A DNA stretch of 64,000 bases, taken from NCBI GenBank assembly GCA_026075535.2, contig AP026538.1, forward strand, positions 18,112,337-18,176,336, given 5' to 3'. This DNA comes from Tricholoma matsutake. Its lineage: Eukaryota > Basidiomycota > Agaricomycetes > Agaricales > Tricholomataceae. Below are positions 23,131 through 33,613 of the stretch, one piece after another; position 1 is the first letter of the stretch; each line of letters begins with the position of its first letter. A program made the translations under genes and the position numbers. Under the pieces are notes generated by a model. That model was given only the letters and a program-made list of their open reading frames with translations. It was not told the origin of the DNA and searched no databases.

Positions 23131-23775
23131 TAGGTGTACCTCGAGAATACAAATTGCAGAGGCCCCTCTGACTAACCCTTTGGGTTGTTGGAAGCACTGT
23201 TGGTCCTATTGTGCATGAGAAAACAACTAAAACTATACCCTTGCTATTGGTCGAGTTTAAAGACCGTTTACGCAAGTCCAATGGTGAGCGGTGTGCTGTG
23301 GCGATGCTTATGCCCATCCCTTAGCACCGCATGCTTACAACTCCACACCGCGTGCAACAAAGGCTCATGCTGAGCCTCCCAGCGCTGCACGCTCTGAAGA
23401 TTCACACTGAAATTTCCTCATAGCTCAGGCTTGTCATGTGTTAATATTAACACTCCTATTCCTAGTGAAGAGTGCGAGCTGCAGAGACATTCCTGTCTCA
23501 GGATCTCTCTGCCTCTCACTCTTCCCTAGGTAAGGGTTTCTCTTTAGATCTAGTCTCTCTGACTCTCATACTCTTATAGCGTCGCGTCGCCACCTCATTC
23601 ACTTGTATTTTTTTGAACTCCCACCTGTCCCACCACTAGTGACATTAGCTAATTAGGTGTACCTTGAGAATACAAATTGCAGAGGCCACTCCGACTAACC
23701 CTTTGGGTTGTTGGAAGCGCTGTTGGTCCTATTGTGCATGAGAAAACAACTAAAACTATACCCTCGCTATTGGTC
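23131..23775 (+). repeat. Ngaro 3' repeats B1-A2-B2
   Basis: B1 (23131-23252) starts TAGGTGTACCTCGAGAATAC and ends CTATTGGTC. A2 starts at the same TC (23251) and ends at 23619. After 34 bases B2 (23654-23775) repeats B1. The TC shared by B1 and A2 recurs at both outer borders. Confidence 0.9.
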
Positions 23776-23929
23776 ATCTTTAGAATGTTTTTTATAGTAG
23801 TCTAATCTTACAGTGCAATGATCAGCCTGGACTGTGACACCTCCTTCCCTGGTTTCTGAAAGCAGCTGTCCCCATGCAAGTGATCTGCACCAAATCCACA
23901 CATTCTGGTCCTCCATCAGGAAAATCTGA

Positions 23930-25463
23930 CACTAACTTATTATGCTTAATGTCTCCTTATTGCACTTAAAGTGGAAATTAAGGAAGATTAAGCAAATGGC
24001 TGTTAAGGAAATTCTGCTTAGAATAAGTAGGGTTGTTTTCTGAATTAAGCAAAATTCCCCTTATTCACACTTATATCACTTCTTAAACTGCTTTTGGGCT
24101 CTTAGGGGGCTGCCTAGCCATGTCAGTAAGGAAACTTAAGCAGCAGTTTAAGCAAAAAAATAAGAATAATATATATATATATAAGCACATCGCTGACTAC
24201 GGTTTCATCCCTGCTCCCATCGTTCCCATGTGTTTACCCAACCCCCACTCGACACCCATTTTCACTGTCCTAAATGCTCCCCTTCACCCCCAATCATTGC
24301 TGCTCCCCCATCATCATGGCGGCCTTGTCATCATCGTCATTCCACCCGCAATCCACCTGAGCAGTTGCTTGCGAGGCTGGTGGCATGCTGTTCGTCGTTA
24401 TGGTGTCCTGGTTGGGCATCGTGCCATCTCAATGCTACAAAGCAAAAAAACCCGTCTTGCTGTGAGGGAGATGATGGGGGGTGAGGGGTGGCGGTGTTCC
24501 TTGCATCGTGGTACCTGCTATGGCGGGTGCTGCTGTCATGTCACCCCATCATCCTTGTGGCCTTCCTCGTGGGCATATGGTCGTGCTACCACCTAACCAC
24601 CCCACAAACAGGGGCTTGTAGCAGTAGTGGGGGTCCATCAGGGGGCACCCGTTGTTGTTGTCAATAGTAAAATCACTACCTAAAATTTTTGTTGTTAGCC
24701 ACAAGGAAATGAAATTAGAAAAGGGGAAAGAAAAAAAACTCGCCTTTTGATGTTTTTTTTTGGCCCCATCACCATTCTTTTCCTCCTCACCACACGCATC
24801 GTTTGTACCCCTCTCCATCCCGGTCCCCTGGCATTGTCATCCCGTCTCGTTGCTCTCTGTTTGTACCCTGTGAGCAGTCGTTCACCGCAGTGGTTAGAGG
24901 TGCTGTGGTAGTGGTTCATCGTTTGTCGTTGTCATCCTCTCCCCCTCGTGGTTCATCTTCATCTTCATCATTTGTCCCTCCATCCACCCTGCAAGCAGGG
25001 GCTCGCAGCGGTAGGTTCTCCTGATCCCGTCCTGGGTCGTTGTCCTAGGCATGGGTGTCTTGGCGCTGTCTCATTGTTACAACATACATAGAATATGAAT
25101 CTTGCTTGCAGTCACTAGTGGCTCTGGCTGGCATGGATATGGTGGTGTAGAGGTGTGGAGCGGAAGCGGTGGATTGAACACAAACAACGTGTGACGTCGG
25201 TGATGCTGAGTTTGAATTTCCATTTTCGGGAAATGCCGAGAGGGACTTGGAAGAAAATTCGAAAAAGTCCTTAAGGCCTTAAGGGATTACACGCTCCTTA
25301 CGGCCTTAATTTGCTTACATGTTGCTTATACCGCTTGGTTGATTATATCTGCTTAACGGTTATCAGTTTTAAGGGAAAAAATGAACTTATTTTCCTTAAT
25401 TCCCCTTAATTCCCTTAATTGGGGTTTAAGCCAAATAAGCCAAATAAGTCGATCCTTGATTTT
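23930..25463. mobile_element. Element E: putative TIR element with CTTAA-rich ends and hairpin modules
   Basis: The left end region (CACTAACTTATTATGCTTAA at 23931) and the right end read inward (CGACTTATTTGGCTTATTTG) are imperfect inverted repeats. Both flanking 150-300-base zones are crowded with TTAAG/CTTAA and CTTATT motifs. The exact border and target duplication were not found. The core carries four palindromic modules of the GTGAGCAGTG...CTCAC class at 24353-24383, 24597-24630, 24865-24894 and 24984-25012. No transposase was seen. The ends differ from those of elements A-D. Confidence 0.5.
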
Positions 25464-26203
25464 GCTGATGTCCGGACTTGTAGAGTTTCAAGCCAGCGAG
25501 CCTCTATTTTCATACTCCCGCCCACCCGCATCCTAGGTGTTTTTCGAGTCCACCTACTTGGCAGCAGCTGGTAGCTTTGCTTTCTGTTGATTCATTTTTC
25601 CCACTGGGTTTTAATCAACATAGAGTTTTTGACGCATTGCTATGATGCCACATTATGTACATTAGCACACCTGTTTTGTTGTAGGGATCCACGCTCGAAA
25701 TACGTGCCTGCAGACCCGTTGGGATGGCTGGTGCTATGCACCGCCTCCTCACGGAGTCGTGCATTTCCCTATTTACCCTTTGTCTCCCTCCCACATCTCA
25801 CGATCCATACTCATCTTGGACGATTAGTTGAGAACAACGGACGGCGAGGTCAAACTCAATCCATTGCCGAATTCGGAAGTGACAACCCAGCCCGGCCAGC
25901 TCGGAGCTGCCCCCTTTTCCTATATCGAGCCACTTTAAATCAGCTCAGGAGTCAAGCCAAATCCAATTTGGCAGCTCTCATCCCTGAGCCGAGGGGCGGC
26001 AACACTAATGAGGGCGTATGCACCTATACCCTCACCAAATCCCTGGTTGAGGTTGAAGTCCAGGCTTCCAGCTCTGAAATGTGAACGGTTCATAACAAAA
26101 ACAAGTTTATTTGACTGTACAAATCCCTTGAGTGTTTACAAGTGAATACAGTGTCCACATTGATTTACATATCAAAAACCCTGTGGCTACTAGCACTAAA
26201 GAT
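25464..26203. other. Stretch downstream of the secreted-protein gene, nothing certain
   Basis: A 165-codon open frame (25587-26084, plus) starts MIHFSHWVLINIEFLTHCYD. It matches nothing I recognise and is Ser/Leu/Arg-rich without clear domains; it may be chance. CpG is not depleted here, unlike the transposon remnants around it. Confidence 0.3.
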
Positions 26204-26586
26204 TTAATGCACCGAGACACTCTCCCAGTTGACGCTACAACCGACATCATTAGTTCACCACATCAATCAATGTTCAGTCAGAGAACTTACCCGTTAGGAG
26301 CAGTTGCACATCCAGACCCACTACGGGTCAATTGCGAGCCATTAGTGCAACGATCGTGGCCACCGCCAGAAATGAAGAACTGGATCGAATTGGTGCCTGA
26401 GTATGAGATTGACCTCGCCGAACCACCATTTGTGAGCCAGATACATGATACAGTTTCGGCATTGTTGCTGGTGGCAATGACAGAGCCGGTGCAATCAGCG
26501 CCGGCGAACCATTGGACTGTGGCCGACATCGCCGGAGAGGCGGAAACAAGAAGAGCAGTGGTAATGAAGGCGAACTTGAATTGCAT
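26204..26586 (-). CDS. Small secreted protein, two exons, 108 residues
   Basis: Exon 1 is 26586-26291 and exon 2 is 26234-26204, with a 56-base intron 26290-26235 (GTAAGT donor, GAACTAATGA branch site, GTTGTAG acceptor). Without splicing the frame stops two bases into the intron. With splicing it continues GVNWESVSVH and ends at TAA. The first 21 residues (MQFKFAFITTALLVSASPAM) form a typical signal peptide with a cleavage site near SPAMSA. The mature part has four cysteines (ADCTG, SCIW, DRCTN, SGCAT), likely two disulphides, and is Ser/Thr/Gly-rich with low charge. This is a typical basidiomycete small secreted protein; the function is unknown. It is the only coding region here with an unbroken structure, in a region that is not CpG-depleted. 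Confidence 0.82.
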
Positions 26587-26752
26587 TATGACTGGCGGGT
26601 TGGATAGCTTCTGAAAGAGCGAAAAAAAAACGAGGATGAGTTAAAGGTTATACAACGAGATGATGAAGAAGAGGCTTGGAGAGAAGGGCCCCGATGCTAA
26701 CCTGATCACAAGTAAGAAGAGGAACTGATTAAAAAACCTCTAGAAGGACAAG

Positions 26753-26760
26753 TATTTATA
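26753..26760 (-). promoter_or_regulatory. Possible TATA box of the secreted-protein gene
   Basis: The minus strand reads CGTATAAATACTTG, giving a TATAAATA about 167 bases upstream of the ATG at 26586. Distance and orientation allow a core promoter with a 5' leader of roughly 130 bases. No other strong TATA-like sequence lies between. Confidence 0.4.
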
Positions 26761-27060
26761 CGTTTTCTAACGGTATAGTTCAACTGTGGCCTTGGCCCTT
26801 GGGGGACTACATCAGCAAAATCACATAATCCGCTCGCCCGGCTTTTTCCCCAACGCTGTCGTATTCGAGAAGGATTATCTCCATCCTTTAACTTAATAAA
26901 GGGAGCCGAGGTGCTTGTTTCCTTACTAATTAGCTTGATTTAGCTACTGTAGACAGATTCAGCGGTTGAACCAGTGTTCAGTGTCACCTCAGACACTGAA
27001 TAGTATACCTCCTAGAAAAGATATGTTCTAAAGTTAGATATTTTGTGATATCACACAACA

Positions 27061-27225
27061 ATGCCGTCCTCCATCAATTCCCGCCTCCGACCCGCTGCCT
27101 CCGTCGTGTCTGTAATATGCGTGCTCGTCGCCGCCAACGTCGAGCACGAGCTCCCCCACATGTGTTCCAAAGATAGATATCGGACCTTTCTCAGCTCCAG
27201 CTCTCAGTGTTGTGCCAGTCAGTGA
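27061..27225 (+). other. Short open frame, 54 codons, uncertain
   Basis: Starts MPSSINSRLRPAASVVSVIC with CpG-rich codons, a hydrophobic stretch (ASVVSVICVLVAAN) and a stop at 27223. It could be the first exon of a small gene or a chance frame. No downstream exon was established. Confidence 0.25.
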
Positions 27226-27601
27226 CTAGTCGTGACAGTCAGGAGAGTCGTCTGGAGCGACTGCAAACAACCGTGACAGCTCCCATTACCTAAGCCGCTG
27301 ATGTGATGGGGGGCGGCGGCGGCGGCGGCGAATGTAACACTACGTAGTATGCTAAAGTTTAAACATGATGAAGTTAGAGCTCTAATTCCTCGTCTAGATC
27401 CGAGATGCGCTACGTTCATGTGATGGGATCCAGGACTTCTTCGTGAAATCAAATAGCTTTGCAATCTCAATCTCAATTACGAGAAGGCATCCGTCCATCC
27501 CCATTATCATCGTCTCCTCCTGCCTGCCTGGTAAACGATCCTGTGATGTGATTGAACTCGTTGATGACATCATCTGGTGACTGTAAATATATCAATCAGG
27601 T

Positions 27602-27751
27602 GCCAAGGTGGATCTCATTGAAATCCCGACGAAGATCGATGAATCGATGATGACCAGTGGACACAAGTTCCCGCTGTATGTTGTCGTCGTTCCCAACGAT
27701 GTCAACGAGGTCTTCTACCACATGTACACAAAGCCTAGCATTACTACATAG
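27602..27751 (+). other. Exon-like fragment of an unrecognised gene
   Basis: After an acceptor-like TATCAATCAG the frame reads GAKVDLIEIPTKIDESMMTS and GHKFPLYVVVVPNDVNEVFY, then HMYTKPSITT and a stop. Codon use is CpG-rich (GTCGTCGTTCCCAACGATGT) and unlike the transposons. It looks like the last exon of a host gene whose upstream part is missing or not recognised. Confidence 0.35.
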
Positions 27752-28186
27752 ATCTTATGACATCGGTTTAAAAGCATTTGAAAAGAATGAATTAGTTCTA
27801 CATCCTTGTAATTGTATTGAAGTTCCATTAGCAAGGGGGGAGTGTATCACTGTGCACTCTGTGTATGGTTGCTCGCCCACCGTTGGTGACAATGTCCATA
27901 AAAGCATGTCCAGAATTCCACAGCCAACCAAATGATGTTTACATAAGGTTTTATCGGTCAGCACGGTTTTCCCCTCGATCCGAAATGAATGGTATACATA
28001 GGCCCCTGGACAGCTGTCAACATTCCATTCAAAAAGATGCTAGTCACAGCGTAACAAAGTCCACACTCAGCAGAATATGCTACCCTTATGATCGGGGGGA
28101 CGAATCACTATGTAAACGTCATTTTCTCTGACTCAGGATGAGTGGCGTACAAGTCAGATTACGAAACTGAAAATCCGAAACACCGT

Positions 28187-28275
28187 GGGATAAGTATCGG
28201 AACATCGACATGATAAGTATCGGAAACATCGCCAGTGACATGATAAGTATCGGAGACATTGCCGTGATAGATATC
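28187..28275. repeat. Short tandem repeat, three copies
   Basis: Three to four degenerate copies of a unit of about 27-35 bases containing GATAAGTATCGGAAACATCG, followed by TGACAT. No coding role is seen. Confidence 0.65.
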
Positions 28276-28567
28276 AACCTCGCTCAAGGTAAAGGATGTG
28301 AGGTTGAACAGGGTAAAAACGAGGGCCACCTCGAGAGTCGAGGAACCCCAATATAATAAGAAGGGAACAGTTACTACTATATACCGAAAGAGACTGTTGG
28401 ACTACAAATACATATTACTGTTACTGTTAGTGCTGCTGCGGTTCAGTTCAGTCTGGTTCTCCAAGGTTTTTTGTGAACGTAGGACCGAACTTCAGGTTCA
28501 GTTGAGTCAGCCACCTCGCTGAACTTTGGACCGAACCATAGGTTCAGCATCAGTAATCCTGTATTTC

Positions 28568-28700
28568 AGTTTCCAGAGGTTGCTCAACTTGAGCAACCAC
28601 CGAAAACCAGCAGAAACATGAAAAGTTGAGCACTTGAAAATGCAGGTCCATTTCTCCAGAAACCTCTCTGAATGATCCAGAACGGAAACCTCTGGAAACT
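28568..28700. mobile_element. Small MITE-like inverted repeat (133 bases)
   Basis: AGTTTCCAGAGGT at 28568-28580 and its exact complement ACCTCTGGAAACT at 28688-28700 flank a 107-base interior. The 13-base perfect termini suggest a miniature inverted-repeat element; the target duplication is not clear. Confidence 0.45.
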
Positions 28701-29645
28701 TGAAATCTAAACTATTACATCACTAGCTATACATATTTAAAAGGAATGAAGTAGGGCATAGCCTACATCAGGAAAAACCTGATTTCCTAATTCGAGCTTA
28801 ATTCCCATCTATTACTGGAAATGTGACTAATGCATAGTAACGTCGCTAAGCGGCAGAGATTTACGGCAAATGCTACTTATTCCAGCTTTTAGGCTGTGTT
28901 TTCCCTAGCGCACTATAAGTTTTCGGGAACCCTGGTAAATTTATCCTGAAAATCTGAACACCCCGGTGTGCCTGGTACTTACTACTCCACTAATTTCAGT
29001 GGATTTCCATATTTTACTTGTAAAAACATTCTGAAAGGAAAACAAAAAAGAACATTGCATGACTATGTATCATAGGATGAATAGGTCGATATGACCATTT
29101 CAGACCCTACTAAAGGTTGTTCTGCTAGATGGTGTAAGATGTATGGTATTGGTTGACAGAAAGCAACAAAGAGTCAGTAATTTACATGAGCGAATACTAG
29201 AAGAACTAGTAGTAACTTTAACTTGGAATTTATGCACTTCAAGTTCGACGGCGGCCGCCATCACATACATATCTCACATCTTGATGTCCAAGTCATTTCA
29301 AACCCCGCTGGAAATTCAACATGCATCAAACATAGACCAAACAAAGGTTTTTCTTCGTTGTCTCTTCTTTGTCTCCATCCCCGTCCCCTTCCACAAGCTT
29401 CCATCTTTCTAAGCGGTGACAACCACAGCCGCCATATCACAGCCTCTTGGCGACCAAATACTACAGCATTGAACATTTACCGAGGATGACACATGGCCAC
29501 AATGGTGCCACATCACAGGCAAGACCAACACAACACCCAGCCCAGGTAACTTTTCTTGTTTCTATAACCTAACTAACTATGTTTGATTATATTTAGGTTA
29601 GATTCTAGTGGTAATGATGGATGCAGACACAACATGATGCATGCT
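28701..29645. other. Stretch with no recognised gene
   Basis: Short ORFs only. A sequence with higher GC and a GCGGCCGC site at 29252 encodes, in one frame, FMHFKFDGGRHHIHISHLDV, which I cannot place. No repeat structure was noted. Confidence 0.3.
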
Positions 29646-30170
29646 CAATCATGCGCTAACCCCCTCCTCCCCGTCAAAATGTGAAATGGACATGATACAA
29701 GCTATGCACTTTTTGGGTAGTATGGTTGTAACACAGGTAGGTTTTTGATTTCAGCTCATATCCTATAAGGATGCACTCAATTGCCTGTCCAAAGATCTTG
29801 GGATTGTGCTTGTCAAGAATGAGGACAAATCCACAACAGCTGATTTCATGCATGTAAGAATAATCAGGTTCATGATCATGCCAGAGTTCCCAAGGTGTAA
29901 CCACCTTCAGTAAATGTGTAGTGGTTCTAGCATGTACATGAACTGCCATCAAATAAAATTTGTCCCACAAATATGTTGGCAAACCGGCATAAAGCTGCAT
30001 AGTACATGCTTTCACCTTAGAGTCTGATGCATTCATTCAATGCACCCAATATGGGCAGATGTGTGTGGCACTGTGAAACACTGTGTCAATTCCTGAGATT
30101 TGAGTCAAGCTTCCATTTCATTTGACTTCAATTTGCCGTTATCTGTAATATAAATTCCAACCTTCAGGCT
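29646..30170 (-). pseudogene. Ty1/Copia integrase fragment
   Basis: On the minus strand the open part reads MNASDSKVKACTMQLYAGLP, TYLWDKFYLMAVHVHARTTT, VVTPWELWHDHEPDYSYMHE, FGQAIECILIGYELKSKTYL and CYNHTTQKVHSLYHVHFTF. This is the C-terminal half of Copia integrase. It is close to the fragment at 59116-59480 and less so to the main Copia at 62 kb. The side toward 30170 still shows decayed upstream sequence and is cut by the left end of element B. Confidence 0.82.
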
Positions 30171-30413
30171 GAGTATTTTACACTCCCCCACCTATTCCAG
30201 TTGGATTCCAGTTTGTCCAGCCAGAAATTCTGGAAATTCTGGAATCCAGTGGAATTTTTTTTGTATGTAGTTCTCCCTATGCAGCACGATTCCAGTCAGA
30301 ATAAGCATCAAATTTATACCTGGAATCCCCAGAATCTGACCAGACTCATCACAACTGGACTAACCAGAATAACTGGAATGCATGTGCTTTCCCAAATAAA
30401 AGATCGATGTACA

Positions 30414-30480
30414 ACAAGAATTGAACACTCAACCTTAGGCCTACACACATAACATCATGCTTAACCACTGAGCTACCAGA
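30414..30480 (-). other. tRNA-like sequence in element B
   Basis: The minus strand reads TGGTAGCTCAGTGGTTAAGC, a near-perfect tRNA D-arm/A-box, then about 30 bases later GAGTGTTCAATTCTTGT, a T-arm/B-box-like segment. The stems are only partly paired, so it is not called a tRNA gene. It lies 243 bases inside the left end of element B and points outward. Confidence 0.55.
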
Positions 30481-30743
30481 TAATTATTTACCTACATACA
30501 TTTAATACCTTTATTACCCAACCAAGGTGCGTAGTTAACCACAAGCCATTAATGGAATATGCATACATGCATTGCATGAAACATGACACATGACTGCCAG
30601 CTTACAACCACCACCACTGTCGTCAATGCCACCTCTCTCCTCTCCTCTCTACCACCATCACCCACCATGAACCATTCCCATGCCCACTCCACCATCACCT
30701 TACCATTACCACCACCATCAAATGAGCTGACTGGATGGAATGC

Positions 30744-30844
30744 GGGCCCAAACAACAGCAACTGTCATTTGGGCCATAGATAAGTTTTTTTCTTTTCGTT
30801 GTTTGTTTTTATGAATTAACTAATTGTATTTTTTTAATTTTTAG
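30744..30844 (+). other. GGGCCC hairpin followed by intron-like spacer, element B
   Basis: Hairpin GGGCCCAAACA...CATTTGGGCC at 30744-30775, then ATAG and a spacer 30780-30844 that starts ATAAGTTTTTTT (GT changed to AT), has ATTAACTAATT as branch-like site and ends TTTTTAG. The arrangement is the same as in element A, with a mutated donor. Confidence 0.5.
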
Positions 30845-31389
30845 GTTGTACTTCATTGGTGATGACCTACAATGATGAAAAACATGCCACACACACCCAT
30901 AACCATGCCATCCCCCTTCCTCCCATTCAAACAGGATGTGAGGCTGTCGACGCAGGTTAGGAGGGCGCAGAGGGATGCTGGGAGACCCCAGGAGGGGGAT
31001 ACCCACCCAGTAAGCACACAGAAACACCTGTACACATGCCATGTTGCACTGACATGTACAACCCCCCAAAACAGAAAATGCTGACCCACCCCCCATTCCC
31101 AGCATTGCAAGCACCTGCTTGCAGGTTGGGTAGGGCGAGTGGATGATGGCAGGCATTGAAAACGACAAGGAATGAGTGCCAGGGCCCCACCACGATGAGG
31201 AATGGCCCCAGGACTCACCAGGATGACCCAACAACAACACCAGCACCAATGCCAACACCCGCACCAACCACACGACACACCATCTGCATCCAGCCCCATG
31301 AGCAACTGCTTGTGGGGTGGATGATGGGTGGAACGACACTGGTGACAAGGAAACAGGGGATGATGACACCCACAACACCAGGACACCAC

Positions 31390-31668
31390 TGTAAGGGCAA
31401 GACCCTGCAGCAACAAGAGGAGACTCAATCAGAGAGAGAAGGGGCACTAAAGCATGGCCAGTATATTGCTATAAGCAGAGGAAATCCTAGTAATAATGAA
31501 CTAAAGAAAGGTAACTACTCCAACTGTCCAAGATAAGGCTGTAGCCAAACAATAACAAAGCTAGAGTAATGTAATGGAAAGGAATGTAGGAATGAGTCCA
31601 TGACTGAAGTAAAATAATATAAACATAGGAAGGGGCTGGGTATCCTACCAAGGGGTTGTCCCCTTACA
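31390..31668. mobile_element. Solo LTR (279 bases) with 5-bp target duplication ACCAC
   Basis: It begins TGTAAGGGCAAGACC and ends GGTTGTCCCCTTACA, so it has TGTAAGGG/CCCTTACA inverted termini. ACCAC flanks it at 31385-31389 and 31669-31673. The terminal TGTAAGGGGAC seen from the right end is the same as the first 11 bases of Gypsy copies 1 and 2, suggesting related families, but the body differs. Confidence 0.87.
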
Positions 31669-31847
31669 ACCACCACCACCAGGGCCAGACAATGATGCTG
31701 AGCACCACAGCACCCACCCCCATGCCTATGAGCAACTGATCATAGGGTGGATGATTGGTGCAGTTTGCTACAGTGGCAGGATGTCCCATGACAACAAAGC
31801 CTGGTCAAAATAGTCTACAACATCACTATTGTGACTATGTATTATAT

Positions 31848-32891
31848 GAGCTCTTTACACTCCCCCACATATTCCTGGTAATCCCTGCCACAGCCATTAT
31901 CCACCAAATGGTTCAGTCCTGACTGTTTTTCCTCCAGTAGGATTCCTGGTTAAGTCCTGGTATAATCCTGGTAAATTGGGCTCTTCCTGGTATAATTCCA
32001 GGAACCCCCACTACTGCAAGCACTTGCTTGCAGGGTGGAACAGGTGCTAATGGCTATGGCACCCCTCCACGACAAGGATAGGGAAGTGGCAGGGAGGGAG
32101 GGGACCACAGGGAGGCCACAAGGGGGTGGGAGACAGGAGACAACAACCCCCCGTGTGTATATGCACCCACCATCTTGCTTATGCAGTGAGATGGTGTTTT
32201 TTTTTTTACTTAGCACTTGCCCCCCTGTACAATAGGGGGGCTTTTGTATGCCTTTCATAGTAATTTCTCAGAATTAAATAGCATTAGTATCAATATAATT
32301 TATCTACAGTTAATTGCGTGACCTTTTGAACTGATTGGTTTACCAGGAAGACCAGGACTCCACCAGGACTCCACCAGGAATCCTGGTAATTCTTTCTTAC
32401 TTAATTCTTTACAACTTTACCAGGAAGACCAGGACTTCACATCCACCAGGAATCCTGGTAATTCTTTACCCACTTGATTCTTTACAACTTTGCCAGGAAG
32501 TCCAGGACTCCACCAGGACTCCACCAGGAATCCTGGTAATTCTTTACTTGCTTGATTCTTTACAACTTTGCCAGGAAGACCAGGAATCTGGGTAATTCTT
32601 TACTTGCTTGATTCTTTTCAACTTTGCTAGGAAAACCAGGACTCCACCAGGACTCCACCAGGACTCCACCAGGAATCCTGGTAATTCTTTACTTGCTTGA
32701 TTCTTTACAACTTTGCCAGGAAGACCAGGACTCCACCAGGAATTCACCACCAATCCTGGTAATTCCTACATGCATTTTCCAGTCCTACTAGGAATCCACC
32801 AGGAATCTGCCAGGAATCTGCCAGGAATCCTACCAGTCCACCAGAACTACCAGGATTCCTCCAGGACTACATGGGGGAGTGTAAAGTTCAG
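31848..32891. mobile_element. Element D: 1044-base TIR element nested in element B
   Basis: The left end GAGCTCTTTACACTCCCCCA and the right end, read inward CTGAACTTTACACTCCCCCA, fit the family. The flanks TATTATAT (31840-31847) and TTTTATAT (32892-32899) are an 8-bp target duplication with one mismatch. Removing D restores the 90-100-base repeat (CATCACTAT...TTTTATATACAGCATATCA). Its ends use CCAGGAATCCTGG motifs instead of the GGAATTCC type of A and C. The core has one palindromic module (32006-32038); no ORF of note. Confidence 0.82.
32336..32770. repeat. Minisatellite in element D
   Basis: Five to six copies of a unit of about 75-80 bases containing GATTCTTTACAACTTTGCCA, then GGAAGACCAGGACTCCACCA and GGAATCCTGGTAA. 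Copy number of the inner CAGGACTCCAC block varies between units. The palindrome CCAGGAATCCTGG is a candidate transposase-binding site. Confidence 0.8.
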
Positions 32892-33357
32892 TTTTATATA
32901 CAGCATATCACATGACTGCATAGGGGTCATTTTCAAACTCAGCTTGAATAATCATTGTAAATGCAGGTTCTAGGGGTAAGGAGTATTTTAAGAGGCCTCT
33001 GCACCTATCAAATGCATTCCCACATTCTCATCATCAATGGCATCGCCTTCCGCTTTCAGTGTGCTGCTCATGTACTGTCTTCAACATGGTGCTACTGTTT
33101 AGTAGCCGATGCTGTGTTGAGGAAGGATCAGTATGTGAAACAGTCTCACTCAGCATTCTTGCTTCCTCCTTTCATCACCTCTATGTGGCTTCACCCATCT
33201 TTTTCGTGCCCCACCCACCACTCCCTCTTTTCATATGTAGTTTTATAGTATATTACTTGTTTCTTGCCTCTCTGCTCCTCACCTATCTAATGATGGGACC
33301 ACTTCGGTGGCCTCAGTTTCTGCTACTCTGCATTTTTGAGTCAGCAGCAGAGGCTGG

Positions 33358-33560
33358 TCAGAAAAGTATATAACATCACTATGTTCCATATGTGGTAGGT
33401 CACATGACTATGCAGGGTGATTTCCAACCTCAGGTCGAAAATCTGGTCAGAATGGTATATGACATCACTATGTTCCATATATGGTAGGTAACATGAATAT
33501 GCAGGGGAGATTTTCAACTCAGCTCAAACATCCAGTCAGAATGGTATATAACATCACTAC
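33358..33560. repeat. Tandem 90-100-base repeat at right side of element B
   Basis: Two full copies and part of a third of a unit reading GTCAGAATGGTATATAACAT, CACTATGTTCCATATATGGT, AGGTCACATGACTATGCAGG and GATTTTCAACTCAG. The same unit occurs at 12463-12625 and 32892-32960. Confidence 0.75.
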
Positions 33561-33613
33561 TCTAAAAGATCCAATTGGAGTCCTCTCAGACTAGGGGGGA
33601 GTGTAAAGTACTG

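Larger units (their letters stand above)
18140..23775 (+). mobile_element. Ngaro-type tyrosine-recombinase retrotransposon with split direct repeats
   Basis: The repeat order is A1 (18140-18508), coding region, B1 (23131-23252), A2 (23251-23619), B2 (23654-23775). Each A is 369 bases and each B is 122 bases, and the pairs are nearly identical. This A1/B1-A2-B2 pattern is the hallmark of Ngaro-like members of the DIRS order, which integrate by tyrosine recombinase and leave no target duplication. The dinucleotide TC is common to the outer left border, the B1/A2 junction and the outer right border, so it is the likely crossover core. The coding order gag, RT-RNase H, YR agrees. The repeats are far better conserved than the ORFs. 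Confidence 0.9.
30171..33613. mobile_element. Element B: TIR element of the A/C/D family, containing a solo LTR and element D
   Basis: The left end GAGTATTTTACACTCCCCCA (30171) and the right end, read inward CAGTACTTTACACTCCCCCC (33613), match the family pattern. The flanks differ (TTCAGGCT on the left, TGTGGGGG on the right), so either the two ends come from different insertions or one flank was lost. Inside are a tRNA-like sequence, hairpin modules (31105-31130, 31294-31320, 31725-31750), one hairpin with a spacer (30744-30844), copies of the 90-100-base repeat, solo LTR 31390-31668 and element D. Confidence 0.65.

Noticed and set aside
24120..25024. ORFs of 70-160 codons in element E as genes
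   Set aside because: They run through hairpin modules and simple repeats with no domain or codon bias.
32336..32770. CRISPR array
   Set aside because: The repeats are direct minisatellite units without unique spacers, inside a eukaryotic transposon.
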